Below are positions 8,596 to 18,175 of a stretch of DNA of 64,000 nt, piece by piece. The stretch covers positions 169,973-233,972 of the forward strand of contig NZ_CP095745.1 of NCBI RefSeq assembly GCF_022049065.2. Direction: 5' to 3'. The DNA is from Niallia sp. Man26. Its GTDB lineage: Bacteria > Bacillota > Bacilli > Bacillales > Cytobacillaceae. The notes under the pieces are model-generated. The model made no database searches, was not told the DNA's origin, and was given only the letters and a program-made list of their open reading frames with translations. Position 1 is the stretch's first letter; the number at the start of each line of letters is the position of its first letter. Position numbers and translations under genes: made by a program.

Positions 8596-9982
8596 ATATA
8601 AAGTATTTTCAATGTTTGACGGGGTTGGGGGCTTCGTGGTAGGTCTTGATAACGCAAACTTAACACTCAAAGAAACGTTCTTTGAAACAACAAACACTAA
8701 TCAATTTGAACCATCTCGTAAATCACAAGATGCCTTTGAAGTAGGTGTCTATAATTATCCGCATGTTCATCACAGTAATGTTGATATCATGCAGGTTCCA
8801 AATGAATATTTCGAGGAAATGAAAGATCAGGGTGTAAACATGATAGTTGGTGGATTCCCTTGCCAAGACTATTCTGTTGCTCGTTCTAAAAAACATGAAT
8901 TGGGTATCCAAGGGAAAAAAGGTGTTCTCTTTTGGGAAATTATTCGTGCGGTTAACCATATGAAACCTGAATATTTGATTTTAGAAAACGTTGATCGTTT
9001 ACTAAAATCACCATCTTCACAACGTGGACGAGACTTTGCAATTATGCTTGGGGCATTTGCTCAACTTGGTTACTCTGTTGAATGGCGTGTGATTAACGCT
9101 GCTGATTATGGACGAGCTCAACGCCGTCGCCGTGTTTTCTTTTACGTGTATCGAAATGACACACCATTTGCCTTGGCAATGGATGCAAAGTATGGAAAAC
9201 CTGAGAAAGAGCATAATGACATAACATTTGATGAAGCGACTTTTGATAACTACATCTTCCAAGATGGGTTGTTCGCCCGTCAATTTCCAATTGAACAAGA
9301 TGCATACAAGAAACGTCACTACTCAGATACATTGTCTATTAAGGACATTCTCAACGAAGAGTACATCGTAGACATTTCTGACAATTTCACAGGTACTATT
9401 TGGAATACTGGTATTATGCGTTACGGCCAATACTTCACGATAGATACGGAACCAGTTAAGGAAGCACCAAAAACATTGGGGGAAATTGTTCAGGAAGCGA
9501 AAGAATATTATGTCCATAAAAATGGAGAAGAAGCGTACAACCAATATATTGCAAAATATCAGTTTGACGATGAAGACCAAAAGCTTAAGAAATTTGAATA
9601 CTTACGTGGTCCTAAAAAAATTGAGCGAGTAGCTGAAAATGGCCATAAATATACTTTTAGTGAAGGTGGGATGAGTCCGTATGATTCTCTTGACTTGCCG
9701 GGACGTACAATGCTTACAAGTGAAGGTTCTGTAAACCGATCAACACATTTGCTTAAAGTCGATGGAAGATACCGACTGCTCACACCGATTGAAGCTGAAT
9801 TATTGCAAGATTTCCCACCAGACTGGACAAAGCTCAAGAAAGATAGTCTTGGAAATGTTCATGAGGTTTCAGACCGTATGCGTTTGTTCTTCATGGGAAA
9901 TGCCTTAGTTACAGGAATTGTTGAACGTATAGGTATTGAGTTAGGAGAAATCGTACGAGAGTATAGTACAGTAGAAGTTTAA
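8588..9982 (+). CDS. DNA (cytosine-5-)-methyltransferase of the Sau3AI-like system
   Basis: This 464-residue protein has the C5-methyltransferase motifs in order: motif I FSMFDGVGGF near residue 7, motif IV GGFPCQDYS with the catalytic Cys near residue 95, motif VI ENVDRL, motif VIII QRRRR, and C-terminal motifs IX and X (LLTPIEAELLQDFPPDW..., FMGNALV). Together with the adjacent Sau3AI-like nuclease it would protect GATC by methylating its cytosine. Codon use is richer in C/G than the surroundings (for example repeated CGT and GGT codons), which suggests the system was acquired by transfer. Confidence 0.9.
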   Translation: MSKYKVFSMFDGVGGFVVGLDNANLTLKETFFETTNTNQFEPSRKSQDAFEVGVYNYPHVHHSNVDIMQVPNEYFEEMKDQGVNMIVGGFPCQDYSVARSKKHELGIQGKKGVLFWEIIRAVNHMKPEYLILENVDRLLKSPSSQRGRDFAIMLGAFAQLGYSVEWRVINAADYGRAQRRRRVFFYVYRNDTPFALAMDAKYGKPEKEHNDITFDEATFDNYIFQDGLFARQFPIEQDAYKKRHYSDTLSIKDILNEEYIVDISDNFTGTIWNTGIMRYGQYFTIDTEPVKEAPKTLGEIVQEAKEYYVHKNGEEAYNQYIAKYQFDDEDQKLKKFEYLRGPKKIERVAENGHKYTFSEGGMSPYDSLDLPGRTMLTSEGSVNRSTHLLKVDGRYRLLTPIEAELLQDFPPDWTKLKKDSLGNVHEVSDRMRLFFMGNALVTGIVERIGIELGEIVREYSTVEV

Positions 9983-10001
9983 AAGAATATGGTGTTTAGC
10001 T

Positions 10002-10025
10002 AAAGGACTCATAATCGAGTCCTTA
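10002..10025. terminator. Bidirectional terminator between methyltransferase and EcsC-family gene
   Basis: TAAGGACTC-type stem (AAGGACTC paired with GAGTCCTT, 6-base loop) lies between convergent genes. Confidence 0.6.
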
Positions 10026-10030
10026 TCTAG

Positions 10031-10720
10031 CTATACCATATCAATAATTTCAGGGTCATCATTACTATTAATGCTTGGGTCTTGAATAAACAGCTTGAAT
10101 GCAACATTCCCTATAGTATTTGTAGCAACCGCATCTACGGTACCGCCAATAATTCCTCCTGCAAAAGGCACCATCTTACCTAAATTTATGACTCCTTTTT
10201 CTCCAAACTTTGTTAGTAAACGAAAGCCTACAGTTTGGTTGATTTTTTTTATTACTTCGAAAGGGATTTTTTTAATACCGGTTACTGCAAGTTTTTTTCC
10301 TAACTGAACACCAGCATTTTTAAGAATATCTTTAGCTCCATTTCCGGCTAAACAGGCATAAACAAAAGATTTAACCTGGTCATCTTTTACATCATAGCCA
10401 CCCATATGTGCAATAGCTGCGACCATTCTCATTTGAACTAAAATAACGCTAGTTATATTAACGGGTACAGCAACAGGTAATGTAATAAGTCCTCCCAAAC
10501 CTGTTAAAAATCCACTTGTAGCACTTTTAGTGTTTTGCCATAATATTAAATTTTTAACTTTTTCATCTAAGGTTCCACTTTTATGTAAGTAACTATCAGC
10601 TAATTCTATGGCCGTGTCCATTCCAGGCACACCACCATTAATTGCTTTATCATAAGACCAATCTAAAGCCTTCATTATTGTGTCGTGTGTTAAAGATTTA
10701 GTTTTAGACAATTTCCTCAC
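10031..10720 (-). CDS. EcsC family protein
   Basis: The 229-residue protein has the EcsC layout: an N-terminal helical part with WSYDKAINGGVPGMD, then a glycine-rich amphipathic/hydrophobic stretch (TSGFLTGLGGLITLP) near residues 70-110, and a second Gly-rich hydrophobic stretch (VPFAGGIIGGTVDAVA) near the C terminus. These are thought to associate with membranes. AGGTGAGG lies ahead of the ATG. It converges on the restriction-modification operon, so it is a passenger of the same island. Its biochemical role is unknown. Confidence 0.7.
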   Translation of the reverse strand: MRKLSKTKSLTHDTIMKALDWSYDKAINGGVPGMDTAIELADSYLHKSGTLDEKVKNLILWQNTKSATSGFLTGLGGLITLPVAVPVNITSVILVQMRMVAAIAHMGGYDVKDDQVKSFVYACLAGNGAKDILKNAGVQLGKKLAVTGIKKIPFEVIKKINQTVGFRLLTKFGEKGVINLGKMVPFAGGIIGGTVDAVATNTIGNVAFKLFIQDPSINSNDDPEIIDMV

Positions 10721-10890
10721 CTTTCTCTTAGAGAAATTATGGTAATATTATACTATAAAACCAAGTGCGAAAAATACTATTTTTCTCTTAAATAATAATA
10801 AATGATGTGTGAGTTTGCCTATAGAAGTTTGGATATGGAAGGTAAATGGCGGTAAAAGGTAGATATTTCTGTAATTGAATCAGATAAAAG

Positions 10891-11198
10891 TTAGAAGATA
10901 TATTGTCGGTAGATTTCTCTATTCTATCTAAAAATCTTTTAAAAGTTCAAACAGAGTATGGAAAATATATAGATATGCTCGCAATAGATGAAGAGGGAAA
11001 CCTACATATTATTGAATTAAAGAACAAATGAGCACCAAAAGAAGAAGTAGCTCAAGCATTAGGCTATGCTTCCTGGTACAAAATCTTTCATATGAACAAG
11101 TATTAAGAAATTTTGAGGATGAAAATAACGGACCCTTTGAAGAAGCATTTGCTGGAAAAACGGATATAGAAGCTGTTAAAGAAAACTGGATAAGATGA
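10891..11198 (+). pseudogene. Decayed PD-(D/E)XK nuclease (DUF91/NucS-like)
   Basis: Frames can be joined across a stop at about 11030 and a frame change near 11080. The first part reads LEDILSVDFSILSKNL..., then YGKYIDMLAID (the D of PD), and 13 residues later the ExK motif IIELK. After the stop it reads APKEEVAQALGYASW, then FEDENNGPFEEAF in another frame. The D...ExK spacing and the following Q-A-x-x-Y helix are typical of PD-(D/E)XK nucleases, closest in feel to DUF91/NucS-type proteins. It is dead, and its place beside the restriction system suggests a lost defence gene. Confidence 0.6.
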
Positions 11199-11260
11199 AG
11201 TCTAAAACTAGAAAAGAGAAAGAAACAGTTATTGAAAGTGGAACTTCTTTTTAGTGAGGT

Positions 11261-11818
11261 ATGAATATGTTGAAAAATAATAATACATCAGTTGAGAATT
11301 TAGTTTATAAAAGGGCTGTAGATTGGTTAGTAATAAACTATAATGCAATAAAATTAATGGATCCAGAATCTAGACATACCTTTCAAAATAGTACGAATTT
11401 TATCCAAGGTTTCGTATATAGATGTTTAAGGTCCTCTGCAAAAGAAACTTTAGATATTAATTATGATTGGAATGGTATAGGGGTACATAAATATATTTCC
11501 CCAATAGCTTTAGAATTGTATGATAATAACAAAAAAACTTCATACATAAAGGAACACGTAGTATGTAAAAATATATATTTCAAAGATATAATTAAGGAAC
11601 TAAAAAAAGATTCTCCTGATGAAGGGACCATTGGTAATGTCCTATTAAAGTATTACTTTACAGCTCTCATAACTAAAGAAGAGGATAAAAAATTAGATGA
11701 AAAAGGTCTAAGAAGGGTAATGTGTGTAAATGAGGAATGGGATTATGAAAGTTTGTTTATAAGGTATGAAATAGCAGGGGTCGAATTAGTTGAAAATCCA
11801 TACTATGTCTTAAAGTAG
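11261..11818 (+). CDS. Hypothetical protein, possible defence-island passenger
   Basis: This 185-residue soluble protein has many aromatic and charged residues, and I recognise no motif. It starts at ATG 11261 with GTGAGG about 6 bases upstream. There is no signal peptide or membrane segment. It follows the decayed nuclease on the same strand, so it may have been its partner. An alternative start six bases on (11267) is possible. I assign no function. Confidence 0.5.
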   Translation: MNMLKNNNTSVENLVYKRAVDWLVINYNAIKLMDPESRHTFQNSTNFIQGFVYRCLRSSAKETLDINYDWNGIGVHKYISPIALELYDNNKKTSYIKEHVVCKNIYFKDIIKELKKDSPDEGTIGNVLLKYYFTALITKEEDKKLDEKGLRRVMCVNEEWDYESLFIRYEIAGVELVENPYYVLK

Positions 11819-12150
11819 AGTTTAAAAGTGTTGTTGATGATAATGGAAATTATAAGAAAAACACCAACAATGAACACTACTGACCGCTCGTTAGCACAAA
11901 ATGATTCCGCTTTAAGGAAAGGTTTCAGCTTATTCCCTTTTTCGTGAAGAAGACCGAGGGCGTTCTGAAGAAATTATCAGAAAAAAGGATAACTATTTGT
12001 TTTCGTATTCTTTATATCTCATTTGTTCACCTCTTTTTTAATAGTCCAGTAAAGGGTTTTATTCCTATTTAATAAGTTGATTTCATTTTTTGTGATAATC
12101 TGGTAAATTGTTTAAAGTAAGAAGTTGCTTTTAAACAGGGGGACATTAGA
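11819..12150. other. Intergenic stretch without a supportable gene
   Basis: Only short open frames occur here. A piece reading VVDDNGNYKKNTNNEHY directly after the upstream stop, in another frame, might be a frame-shifted tail of that gene. I see no RNA gene or clear repeat. Confidence 0.3.
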
Positions 12151-12384
12151 TTGGAAAAAAAACTAGTGAAAACGGGGATTTATACATTTATTGTTTCATT
12201 TTGCCTATTAGTAATCTTTAAGAATCGAGAAATAAGTGAGACAGATGAAGAGGGTTGGACATCAGTTACTGAAATCCCTTATTCTGAGCATTTCTTTGCT
12301 ATTTTTAAGTATTCTATCATTATTTCTCTCATCGCTGTTTTAGTCATGTTGTTATGTATATTTGCAAAAAAGACTAAATCATAA
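12151..12384 (+). CDS. Small two-helix membrane protein
   Basis: The 77-residue protein has two hydrophobic segments (about residues 8-25 and 48-70) joined by an acidic loop with SETDEEGW. The start is TTG with AGGGGGAC about 6 bases upstream. It resembles small Bacillus membrane proteins of unknown function. A terminator follows at 12399, so it is probably transcribed alone. Confidence 0.55.
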   Translation: MEKKLVKTGIYTFIVSFCLLVIFKNREISETDEEGWTSVTEIPYSEHFFAIFKYSIIISLIAVLVMLLCIFAKKTKS

Positions 12385-12398
12385 ATATTAAAGACATT

Positions 12399-12420
12399 AG
12401 CTGCTTTGGCAGCTTTTTTA
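12399..12420 (+). terminator. Terminator
   Basis: AGCTGC and GCAGCT arms with a 4-base loop, followed by six T residues. Confidence 0.8.
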
Positions 12421-12501
12421 TTCCTTTTTTTAACAAAAAAAAGGAATAGTTGTAACTGTAAACCTGTGATAAACTAACCATAAAAATATCATGAAGCGAG
12501 A

Positions 12502-14670
12502 GTGGAAAACAATACTATGAAAAAGGTATTCTGTTACGGACTAATTTTTTCCTTAATATTATTATTATTACCTCATCAATCATTGGCAGATAATAAGATT
12601 GAGAATACAATTAAGTATATTCCTAATAAAGATAATTTATTAACAGGGGCTATTGAACAAGAAGGGCAAATTAATACTTATGAAATAACTCCTACGTCAA
12701 GTGGAGACATGGCTATTACTCAGATAGATGATGCTAGGATATGGGCGGTCCTTTATGATGAAAATATGAATTCTATGGATATGATTCGCGATCCTTCTGT
12801 TTTTCAAGTTGAAAAAGGACATCGTTACTACTTAAAGGTCAAAATGTTAATTAATATCCCTGAAAAGACGAGTAATTACCAATTTAAAGTTATTATGCCT
12901 AATGATAATCCAAGTTGGGACGAATGGAATGAACCTAATGACACTAATGGTTTAGCTTACCCTCTCCAAAGCGGGAAGGAAGCTGCGAGTAAGTTAGAGT
13001 ATAAAGGTGATCGTAATATATATAAGATTAACGTCACAAAGGAAGGACAAATTTTTGGAACAGTATCAAATGAAAAACCATTTATTCAAGTGTATGATAG
13101 TACCGGGAAAAATGTAACTTGGAGGATGGGACATAATCCTGATGGACAATATATAGAGCCATTTGCTTGGGTAACTCCTGGAATTTATTATATAACTGTT
13201 GGATCTCCCACAGATGAACTGGAATCCTATAATATAAAGTTCACTTATCCTACAGATGTTAAAGTAGAGCAAGACGTGTTCGGTGAACCAAATGATGTTT
13301 TACAAGAAGCAAAACTTATAGAGCCAGATAAGATGTATAATTTTAAATTTGAAGATGAATTTGATGTTGACTGGTATAAGTTTGTTTTAACAGAACCTAA
13401 AAAAGTAGCTTTTGAGGGCAACCATGACCAATTAGATATTGGTATTATTAAGGGATTGAATGAACAAGGTGAATTTATAGAAGAAATATATGGAGAATCC
13501 AAAATAGGAAAAGATAAATTCCAGCAAACTTCTGATGTGTTACAACCTGGAACCTACTATTTTAAAGTTTATAGATACAATAGTTGGGGAGGACAGGAAA
13601 AAAGTCTAAAGAAAGGTAACTACACATTAAAACTAACTTACGTATCTCCTAATGATGTTAATACTATAGACTTGCCCTTAGAACAACCATTTACATCTAC
13701 AATAGATTATTCTTTTGACAAAGATGGTTATTATTATCATGATCCTAATTTTACTGGAGTAATGCAAATACGTATAAAGTCAAAAACACCTGTTGATATT
13801 TCAGTATCCAACCCATATGTAAAACCAGTAATCACCAAAGAAGGGGAAGAAACAGTCTATACTTTCTTTGTATGGAAACAAGAAAGGTATGCTATTGTGG
13901 TCTCCTCTCCAAAAGGTGAGTATGGGGACACAGCAACTTATACATTCACTGCAACTAGAAAAGAAAAAACTACCGGACCTGAGATAAGTGGAGTACAAGA
14001 CGTTTCTATTCCGATGGGAGGGTCTTTTGACGCTAAAGAGGGTGTCACAGCCTTTGATATTTCAGAAGGTAACCTAACCAGATGGATTGACATAAGTGGA
14101 GAAGTTGATGTTAAAATGCCTGGTACTTATAAAATAATATATTCAGCGCAAGACAGTTTTGAAAATAAAACGATAATTACTAGAAAAATTACTGTTTATG
14201 ATAATGTGAGACCTGTTCTACGTGGGGTCAAAGATAAAACAATCAATATTAATTCTAAATTTGATCCAAAAGAGGGAGTATCTGCAGAAGATAATATAGA
14301 TGGGAATATCTCTAAAAATATTATAGTCACTGGAAAAGTAAACACTAAGGTTAAAGGAGTTTATACTCTTACTTATAGTATAAAAGACAACAAGGGTAAT
14401 ACTTCCAAGCTTACACGTAAAGTAACTGTAAGAGATAATGTTAAGCCAGTAATATCAGGAGCGAACAACAAAACAATTAAAAAACACTCCTCATTTAACC
14501 CCCAAAAAGGAGTTACAGCGAAAGATAATGTAGACGGTAATTTGACCAAAAACATTAAAATAACTGGTATAGTGAATACGAATAGGAAGGGGAGTTACAC
14601 AGTAACATACTCTGTTATTGACAAGTCAGGAAATAAAACTACTGTAAAAAGAAAGATAACAGTAAAATAG
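12502..14670 (+). CDS. Secreted surface protein with PPC-like and DUF5011 Ig-like repeats
   Basis: This 722-residue protein carries a signal peptide (the run beginning MKKVFCYG, cleavage near SLADN). Two pre-peptidase C-like regions each contain an E-P-N-D motif (about residues 145-245 and 262-380). The C terminus holds three tandem Ig-like DUF5011 repeats of about 75 residues, starting near residues 493, 568 and 645, each with the pattern PxIsGxxdxxI...F...GVxAxDnxdGnlTk. There is no LPXTG sorting signal and no catalytic domain, so it is probably a cell-wall-associated adhesin or matrix protein. The GTG at 12502 or the ATG at 12517 could be the start; neither has a strong ribosome binding site. 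Confidence 0.75.
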   Translation: MENNTMKKVFCYGLIFSLILLLLPHQSLADNKIENTIKYIPNKDNLLTGAIEQEGQINTYEITPTSSGDMAITQIDDARIWAVLYDENMNSMDMIRDPSVFQVEKGHRYYLKVKMLINIPEKTSNYQFKVIMPNDNPSWDEWNEPNDTNGLAYPLQSGKEAASKLEYKGDRNIYKINVTKEGQIFGTVSNEKPFIQVYDSTGKNVTWRMGHNPDGQYIEPFAWVTPGIYYITVGSPTDELESYNIKFTYPTDVKVEQDVFGEPNDVLQEAKLIEPDKMYNFKFEDEFDVDWYKFVLTEPKKVAFEGNHDQLDIGIIKGLNEQGEFIEEIYGESKIGKDKFQQTSDVLQPGTYYFKVYRYNSWGGQEKSLKKGNYTLKLTYVSPNDVNTIDLPLEQPFTSTIDYSFDKDGYYYHDPNFTGVMQIRIKSKTPVDISVSNPYVKPVITKEGEETVYTFFVWKQERYAIVVSSPKGEYGDTATYTFTATRKEKTTGPEISGVQDVSIPMGGSFDAKEGVTAFDISEGNLTRWIDISGEVDVKMPGTYKIIYSAQDSFENKTIITRKITVYDNVRPVLRGVKDKTININSKFDPKEGVSAEDNIDGNISKNIIVTGKVNTKVKGVYTLTYSIKDNKGNTSKLTRKVTVRDNVKPVISGANNKTIKKHSSFNPQKGVTAKDNVDGNLTKNIKITGIVNTNRKGSYTVTYSVIDKSGNKTTVKRKITVK

Positions 14671-14829
14671 CACAGCATGGATTAAAGAAATCCTAAGAAG
14701 ATATTTGTCACTTATTTAGAGTTTAATAACTAAAAATACTCGATATATTACTAGAAGCATTGATCCAGTAGGATTAATGCTTTTCTTTTTAGAGTTTTAT
14801 CTGTACCTAAGGTGGGAAGCCAAACTTTT

Positions 14830-15345
14830 ATTATTAAGAAGTTTCATTAGGAAAGGTAATTATGAATTGAAACGAATTGATTCTATCATGAAAGATTATG
14901 GGCTTGTATCTTCCTACAAAGTAGCACACCGTTCAAGCCACAGAAAACTCCCTGTGTAATGATTCAGCTCAGCCAAACGAATAGAAATGTAAGTTTCAGC
15001 AAACAGAAGTAAAAAAAATAGTCGTCAGTAATTTAGCATACGATAAAGTCAAAAATAATGGCATTACGTTACGTATGTATCTTTGACGATTTCTATCGCG
15101 AAATCATTGGCTTCAGCACAGGGCCCAACAAAGATTCGAGCCTTGTCTCACGAGCTTTTTTCCATTCAAGGTGATCTGCGGGATATACAGCTGTTTCACA
15201 CCGACCATGGTAGCAAGTTTAAAAATCACCTTATCAACTAAACCTTAGCGGTCTTCCAGATTGGCCGCTCTCTAAGTATGAAAGGATTCCCAAATAATAA
15301 CGTTGTGGCGGAATCTACATTTAGTTTCGGGAATATAAAGATTAT
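14830..15345 (+). pseudogene. Degenerate IS3-family transposase (OrfB) remnant
   Basis: Broken frames reproduce the order of an IS3 OrfB: LKRIDSIMKDYGLVSSYKVA near 14865, then FYREIIGFSTGPNKDSS near 15090, QLFHTDHGSKFKNHL near 15190, and GRSLSMKGFPNN...VAEST near 15270. The same motifs occur in the intact IS3 copies at 19.2 and 49.7 kb (NREIIGYSAGPNKTAD, FHTDRGKEF), but this copy is clearly more divergent. Several stops and frame changes make it inactive. Confidence 0.8.
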
Positions 15346-15429
15346 TAGCAAAAAGCATGTTTCTATTCTATGTTTTCTTTGCTCTGCATAATAATTAATA
15401 TTCTAAAATTAGAATAGGAGTGATTAGTA

Positions 15430-15954
15430 ATGACTTCTACAAGACAAGATGCCTGGAAAGAGGAAGAAGACAAATTATTAGTAGATGTTGTTCTCCGTTT
15501 AATCAAAGAAGGTGGAACACAACTTCAGGCATTTGAAGAAGTGGGGAGAGAATTATCTAGATCGTCTGCTGCTTGCGGATTTCGTTGGAACTCATTTCTT
15601 CGGAAACAATATAAGGATGACATTACGATTGCAAAAAATCATAGAAAGCAGCTCAAAAAAGGAGTACTTATTACAATTGAAAAACCAATATTAGAAGAGA
15701 AAGAAGAACAACTCCCTGCTTCAGCAATAAAAGATGATGATGAGTTTGAACAGATTATACAATATTTAAAAGTGATAAATAAGAAGGCTTTAGAGCTTCA
15801 TAAAGTAGAGGAATTTGAAAAAACTATATCTGACTTACTTACTGAAAATAAAAAGCTCCAAAAGGAACTTTCTGAGTTAAATACCTCACATAAAGATTTA
15901 TTAAGCTTGATGGAGAAGGCAAGGGAAATGGTCCTTTTTGAAAGAAGAAATTAA
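15430..15954 (+). CDS. rsfA: RsfA-family prespore-specific transcriptional regulator
   Basis: The 174-residue protein begins with the characteristic RsfA region ([18 protein letters not shown], then [20 protein letters not shown]), a Myb/SANT-like DNA-binding segment. It ends in a coiled-coil of about 60 residues ([16 protein letters not shown]). In Bacillus subtilis RsfA is made in the forespore under SigmaF and adjusts that regulon; several paralogs are usual. This supports a spore-forming host. TAGGAGTG lies 8 bases ahead of the ATG, and a strong terminator follows. Whether this is the true ortholog or a paralog cannot be decided here. Confidence 0.8.
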   Translation: MTSTRQDAWKEEEDKLLVDVVLRLIKEGGTQLQAFEEVGRELSRSSAACGFRWNSFLRKQYKDDITIAKNHRKQLKKGVLITIEKPILEEKEEQLPASAIKDDDEFEQIIQYLKVINKKALELHKVEEFEKTISDLLTENKKLQKELSELNTSHKDLLSLMEKAREMVLFERRN

Positions 15955-15983
15955 ACATGTTACCGTAACTAACTTATTGATAA

Positions 15984-16022
15984 AATAAGCAGCTTGGTTG
16001 CACCTTGCTGCTTATTTGCATT
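15984..16022 (+). terminator. Terminator of rsfA
   Basis: AATAAGCAGC pairs with GCTGCTTATT around a 13-base loop, followed by T-rich DNA. Confidence 0.8.
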
Positions 16023-16134
16023 ATTTTTTTCAGCCATAAACAATTAAGTAGTAAATAATTTATTTTGTTTATTTTTTAAGATAGTAGTAAAAGAAACTCA
16101 AGAATCAATCCAACAGTTTAATTGATTTATAACA

Positions 16135-16850
16135 CTAGCAATGCGTTTCAAGCTTTCTTTCATACCATTGTTTAGGGATGATATTCCTTTCTAATTCTAA
16201 TAATCCCTCAATGATTTGTTCTGCATCAGCAATGGAGTTAACAAGAGGATCTGTCAACATGGCTCTTCTAAGCTTGTTATAGCTTCCTTCAACAACTACT
16301 TCAGCTGTATGTTCATGTGTATCCAACACTAACTCTTCCATGCCTCGAATTCCTCGGGGCATTTCACCACTAAGTAAAGGTATTATTCCATCCATATTGA
16401 CTTCGCATAACAATTCAAGGAAAGATTCATCATTCATATTGGTTATGGCACCTTGATTAAGTGTGTTATGGTAGAACGTTTTCCCTAATCCGCCCACCAT
16501 ACTTTCAATAATATCTGTAGCATGATCTGGTCCAAATGTATTCATATACTCGCTGTTAGGTGTTTTACCACTAAGGAAGCTATCAATCTGGTGCCACATC
16601 TCATTATGTCGTTTATAACGGTCTTCCGTTTCCCAAATGGATAATGGTGGTATCGTATCTTTTAGCTTTCCGAGCCCTTGCCAATAAGGAACATATTCCT
16701 TGGTATGAGAAGTACAGGTTGGTACATAGCCAAAAATATTGTATAGTTGGTAGCTTATGAAATCGTTGTAAAGAGCCTTGCACCAGTATCATCACCTACA
16801 GTTTCTGTCTCCGCTGTAAGTCTCAATGATTCAGCAATGGAAGAAACCCG
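16135..16850 (-). pseudogene. 5'-truncated GH4-family glycosidase (LplD-like alpha-galacturonidase) fragment
   Basis: The C-terminal part of a glycoside hydrolase family 4 enzyme can be read: YNDFISYQLYNIFGYVPTC, YVPYWQ, LCEVNMDGIIPLLSGEMPRG, then LELERNIIPKQWYE at the end. The CEVN/GIIPL region and the Arg-Gly segment are typical of the GH4 C-terminal domain of LplD-type alpha-galacturonidases. Near 16785 the frame changes, and a further 20 codons upstream (AETETVGDDTGA) read in another frame. The NAD-binding N-terminal half is absent. The fragment is therefore a relic. The uronic-acid substrate is a family inference. Confidence 0.65.
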
Positions 16851-17035
16851 GAAGGTTAACCTAAAAAATTAAACTATTTTTGTGAAACCTAATTAATAAA
16901 TAAACGTATAGAAATAAACAAGATAATACTATTTTGTAAAACATGGTGAGAGAAGTACTATATACAACTAAAAGGTGAGAAGATATCTTGATGGCTCATG
17001 TTAATTAAAAGATTAGACGAAATATTATTAAATGT

Positions 17036-17072
17036 AGAGCTTTACTTATTAGGTAAGGCTCTTTTTTATTTT
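17036..17072 (+). terminator. Terminator-like hairpin without a gene upstream
   Basis: GAGCTTTACTTA-type stem (AGAGC...GGCTCT) followed by a T run. No intact gene precedes it, which suggests the gene it served has decayed. Confidence 0.5.
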
Positions 17073-17141
17073 ATATAAACAATTAACATTTTTGTATACA
17101 TAGTCAGCTCAGTTTCGTTATAAGTGATGAAAGGAGTGAAA

Positions 17142-17426
17142 ATGGTGCAGCCCTCAAATGAAGAAATAACAAAATTATCAAACGAAATATATCAATAGCT
17201 ATGCTCGATGGGGGAAAATCCTCAAGATGCTAAGGAAATTGTTCAAGAATCTTAATATCGGGGTTTCTTGTACATAGAAGGGATAAACACAAGCTCATTT
17301 ATATTTTGGCTTTACAGAGTTTCCATTAATCAATATTACGATATATATAGGAAAAACAAACGTTATACAATCATAAATCCCCCTCTTTTTTTCATGAACA
17401 AAAGCACTACTCTACAAACTATGTAA
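17142..17426 (+). pseudogene. Decayed ECF/sigma-70-family sigma factor
   Basis: After AAGGAGTG and an ATG at 17142 the frame reads ITKLSNEIYQ, a stop, then LCSMGENPQDAKEIVQES, another stop, and FLYIEGINTSS...WLYRVSINQYYD...RKNKR. This is sigma region 2 of an ECF factor (the xxDAxDIVQExF and WLYRIaxNxxxDxxR signatures), with two point stops. Region 4 is missing. It lies 186 bases ahead of an intact ECF sigma gene but is a different family member, so it is a relic and not a duplicate of the neighbour. Confidence 0.65.
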
Positions 17427-17554
17427 CAATTTTTTAGATAGAGAGTGTTATTCAGGCTATTTTAGAGATTTCCTTCGAGTTTTAAAAAATCCCACCCACT
17501 TTTTTTTAATTAACTTTCCATTTAACTTTTGTAATAGTTATTTTTTAAAAAAGT

Positions 17555-17560
17555 TGAAAC
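17555..17560 (+). promoter_or_regulatory. Possible ECF-type -35 box (TGAAAC)
   Basis: TGAAAC is the typical -35 element of Bacillus ECF sigma promoters (SigW/X/M/V class). It lies about 50 bases before the sigma gene, as expected for autoregulation, but the -10 region is not a clear CGTC. Confidence 0.3.
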
Positions 17561-17611
17561 GAATTGAAATGTTCATTTATCTAACAGTTAGTAAAGAAAG
17601 GAGAGGCAAAA

Positions 17612-18175
17612 GTGGAAGAAAAGCTGAAATTAATAATCAAGGCTAAAAAAGGGGATGCAGTTGCTTTTCAAGAATTGATCCATATGGAAAAAGAGAAACT
17701 ATATAAAATGGCCTATATATACATGAAAAATGAAGATGAGGCTTTGGAAGTTTTCCAGGAAACGGTTTATCTGGCTTTTAAATCAATAAAAAAGCTCAAA
17801 GAGGAACTGTATTTTTCAACATGGATTATCAGAATTCTAATCAATACATCAATTTCAACTCTACGAAAGAAGAAGAATGTGGTATTGCTAAACAAAGAAA
17901 TATTAGACAATATGGCTAGTTACAAAATGGAGGATAGAACGGATGTTCAAATTGACTTAATTAATGCATTAAACGAAATAGATGAGAAATATAAGACAGT
18001 CTTGTTACTAAGGTACTATCAGGATTATACAATCCCACAGATTGCTGTTATTTTAGAATGCCCAGAAGGCACTGTTAAGACGAATATTAGCAGGGGAATT
18101 GAGGTACTCAAGGGGAAAATGAAGGGGGTTTACAAAGATGACAGACAAATTTCCATCATTCAAGGAAGAGTTTGA
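17612..18175 (+). CDS. ECF-family RNA polymerase sigma factor
   Basis: The 187-residue protein has sigma region 2 (KMAYIYMKNEDEALEVFQE, then FSTWIIRILINTSI) in the first half. Region 4 follows in the second half, with LLRYYQDYTIPQIAVIL and CPEGTVKTNISRG as the helix-turn-helix. It lacks extra domains, so it is a classical ECF factor resembling SigV/SigX-like members. GTG start with AAAGGAGAGG upstream. The next gene begins inside its last codons (38-base overlap) and encodes a membrane anti-sigma-like protein; the pair should respond to an envelope signal. Confidence 0.85.
   Translation: MEEKLKLIIKAKKGDAVAFQELIHMEKEKLYKMAYIYMKNEDEALEVFQETVYLAFKSIKKLKEELYFSTWIIRILINTSISTLRKKKNVVLLNKEILDNMASYKMEDRTDVQIDLINALNEIDEKYKTVLLLRYYQDYTIPQIAVILECPEGTVKTNISRGIEVLKGKMKGVYKDDRQISIIQGRV

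Noticed and set aside
9017..9332. Two overlapping minus-strand open frames inside the methyltransferase gene
   Set aside because: They lie within a gene whose motifs are all accounted for, and neither resembles a protein family.
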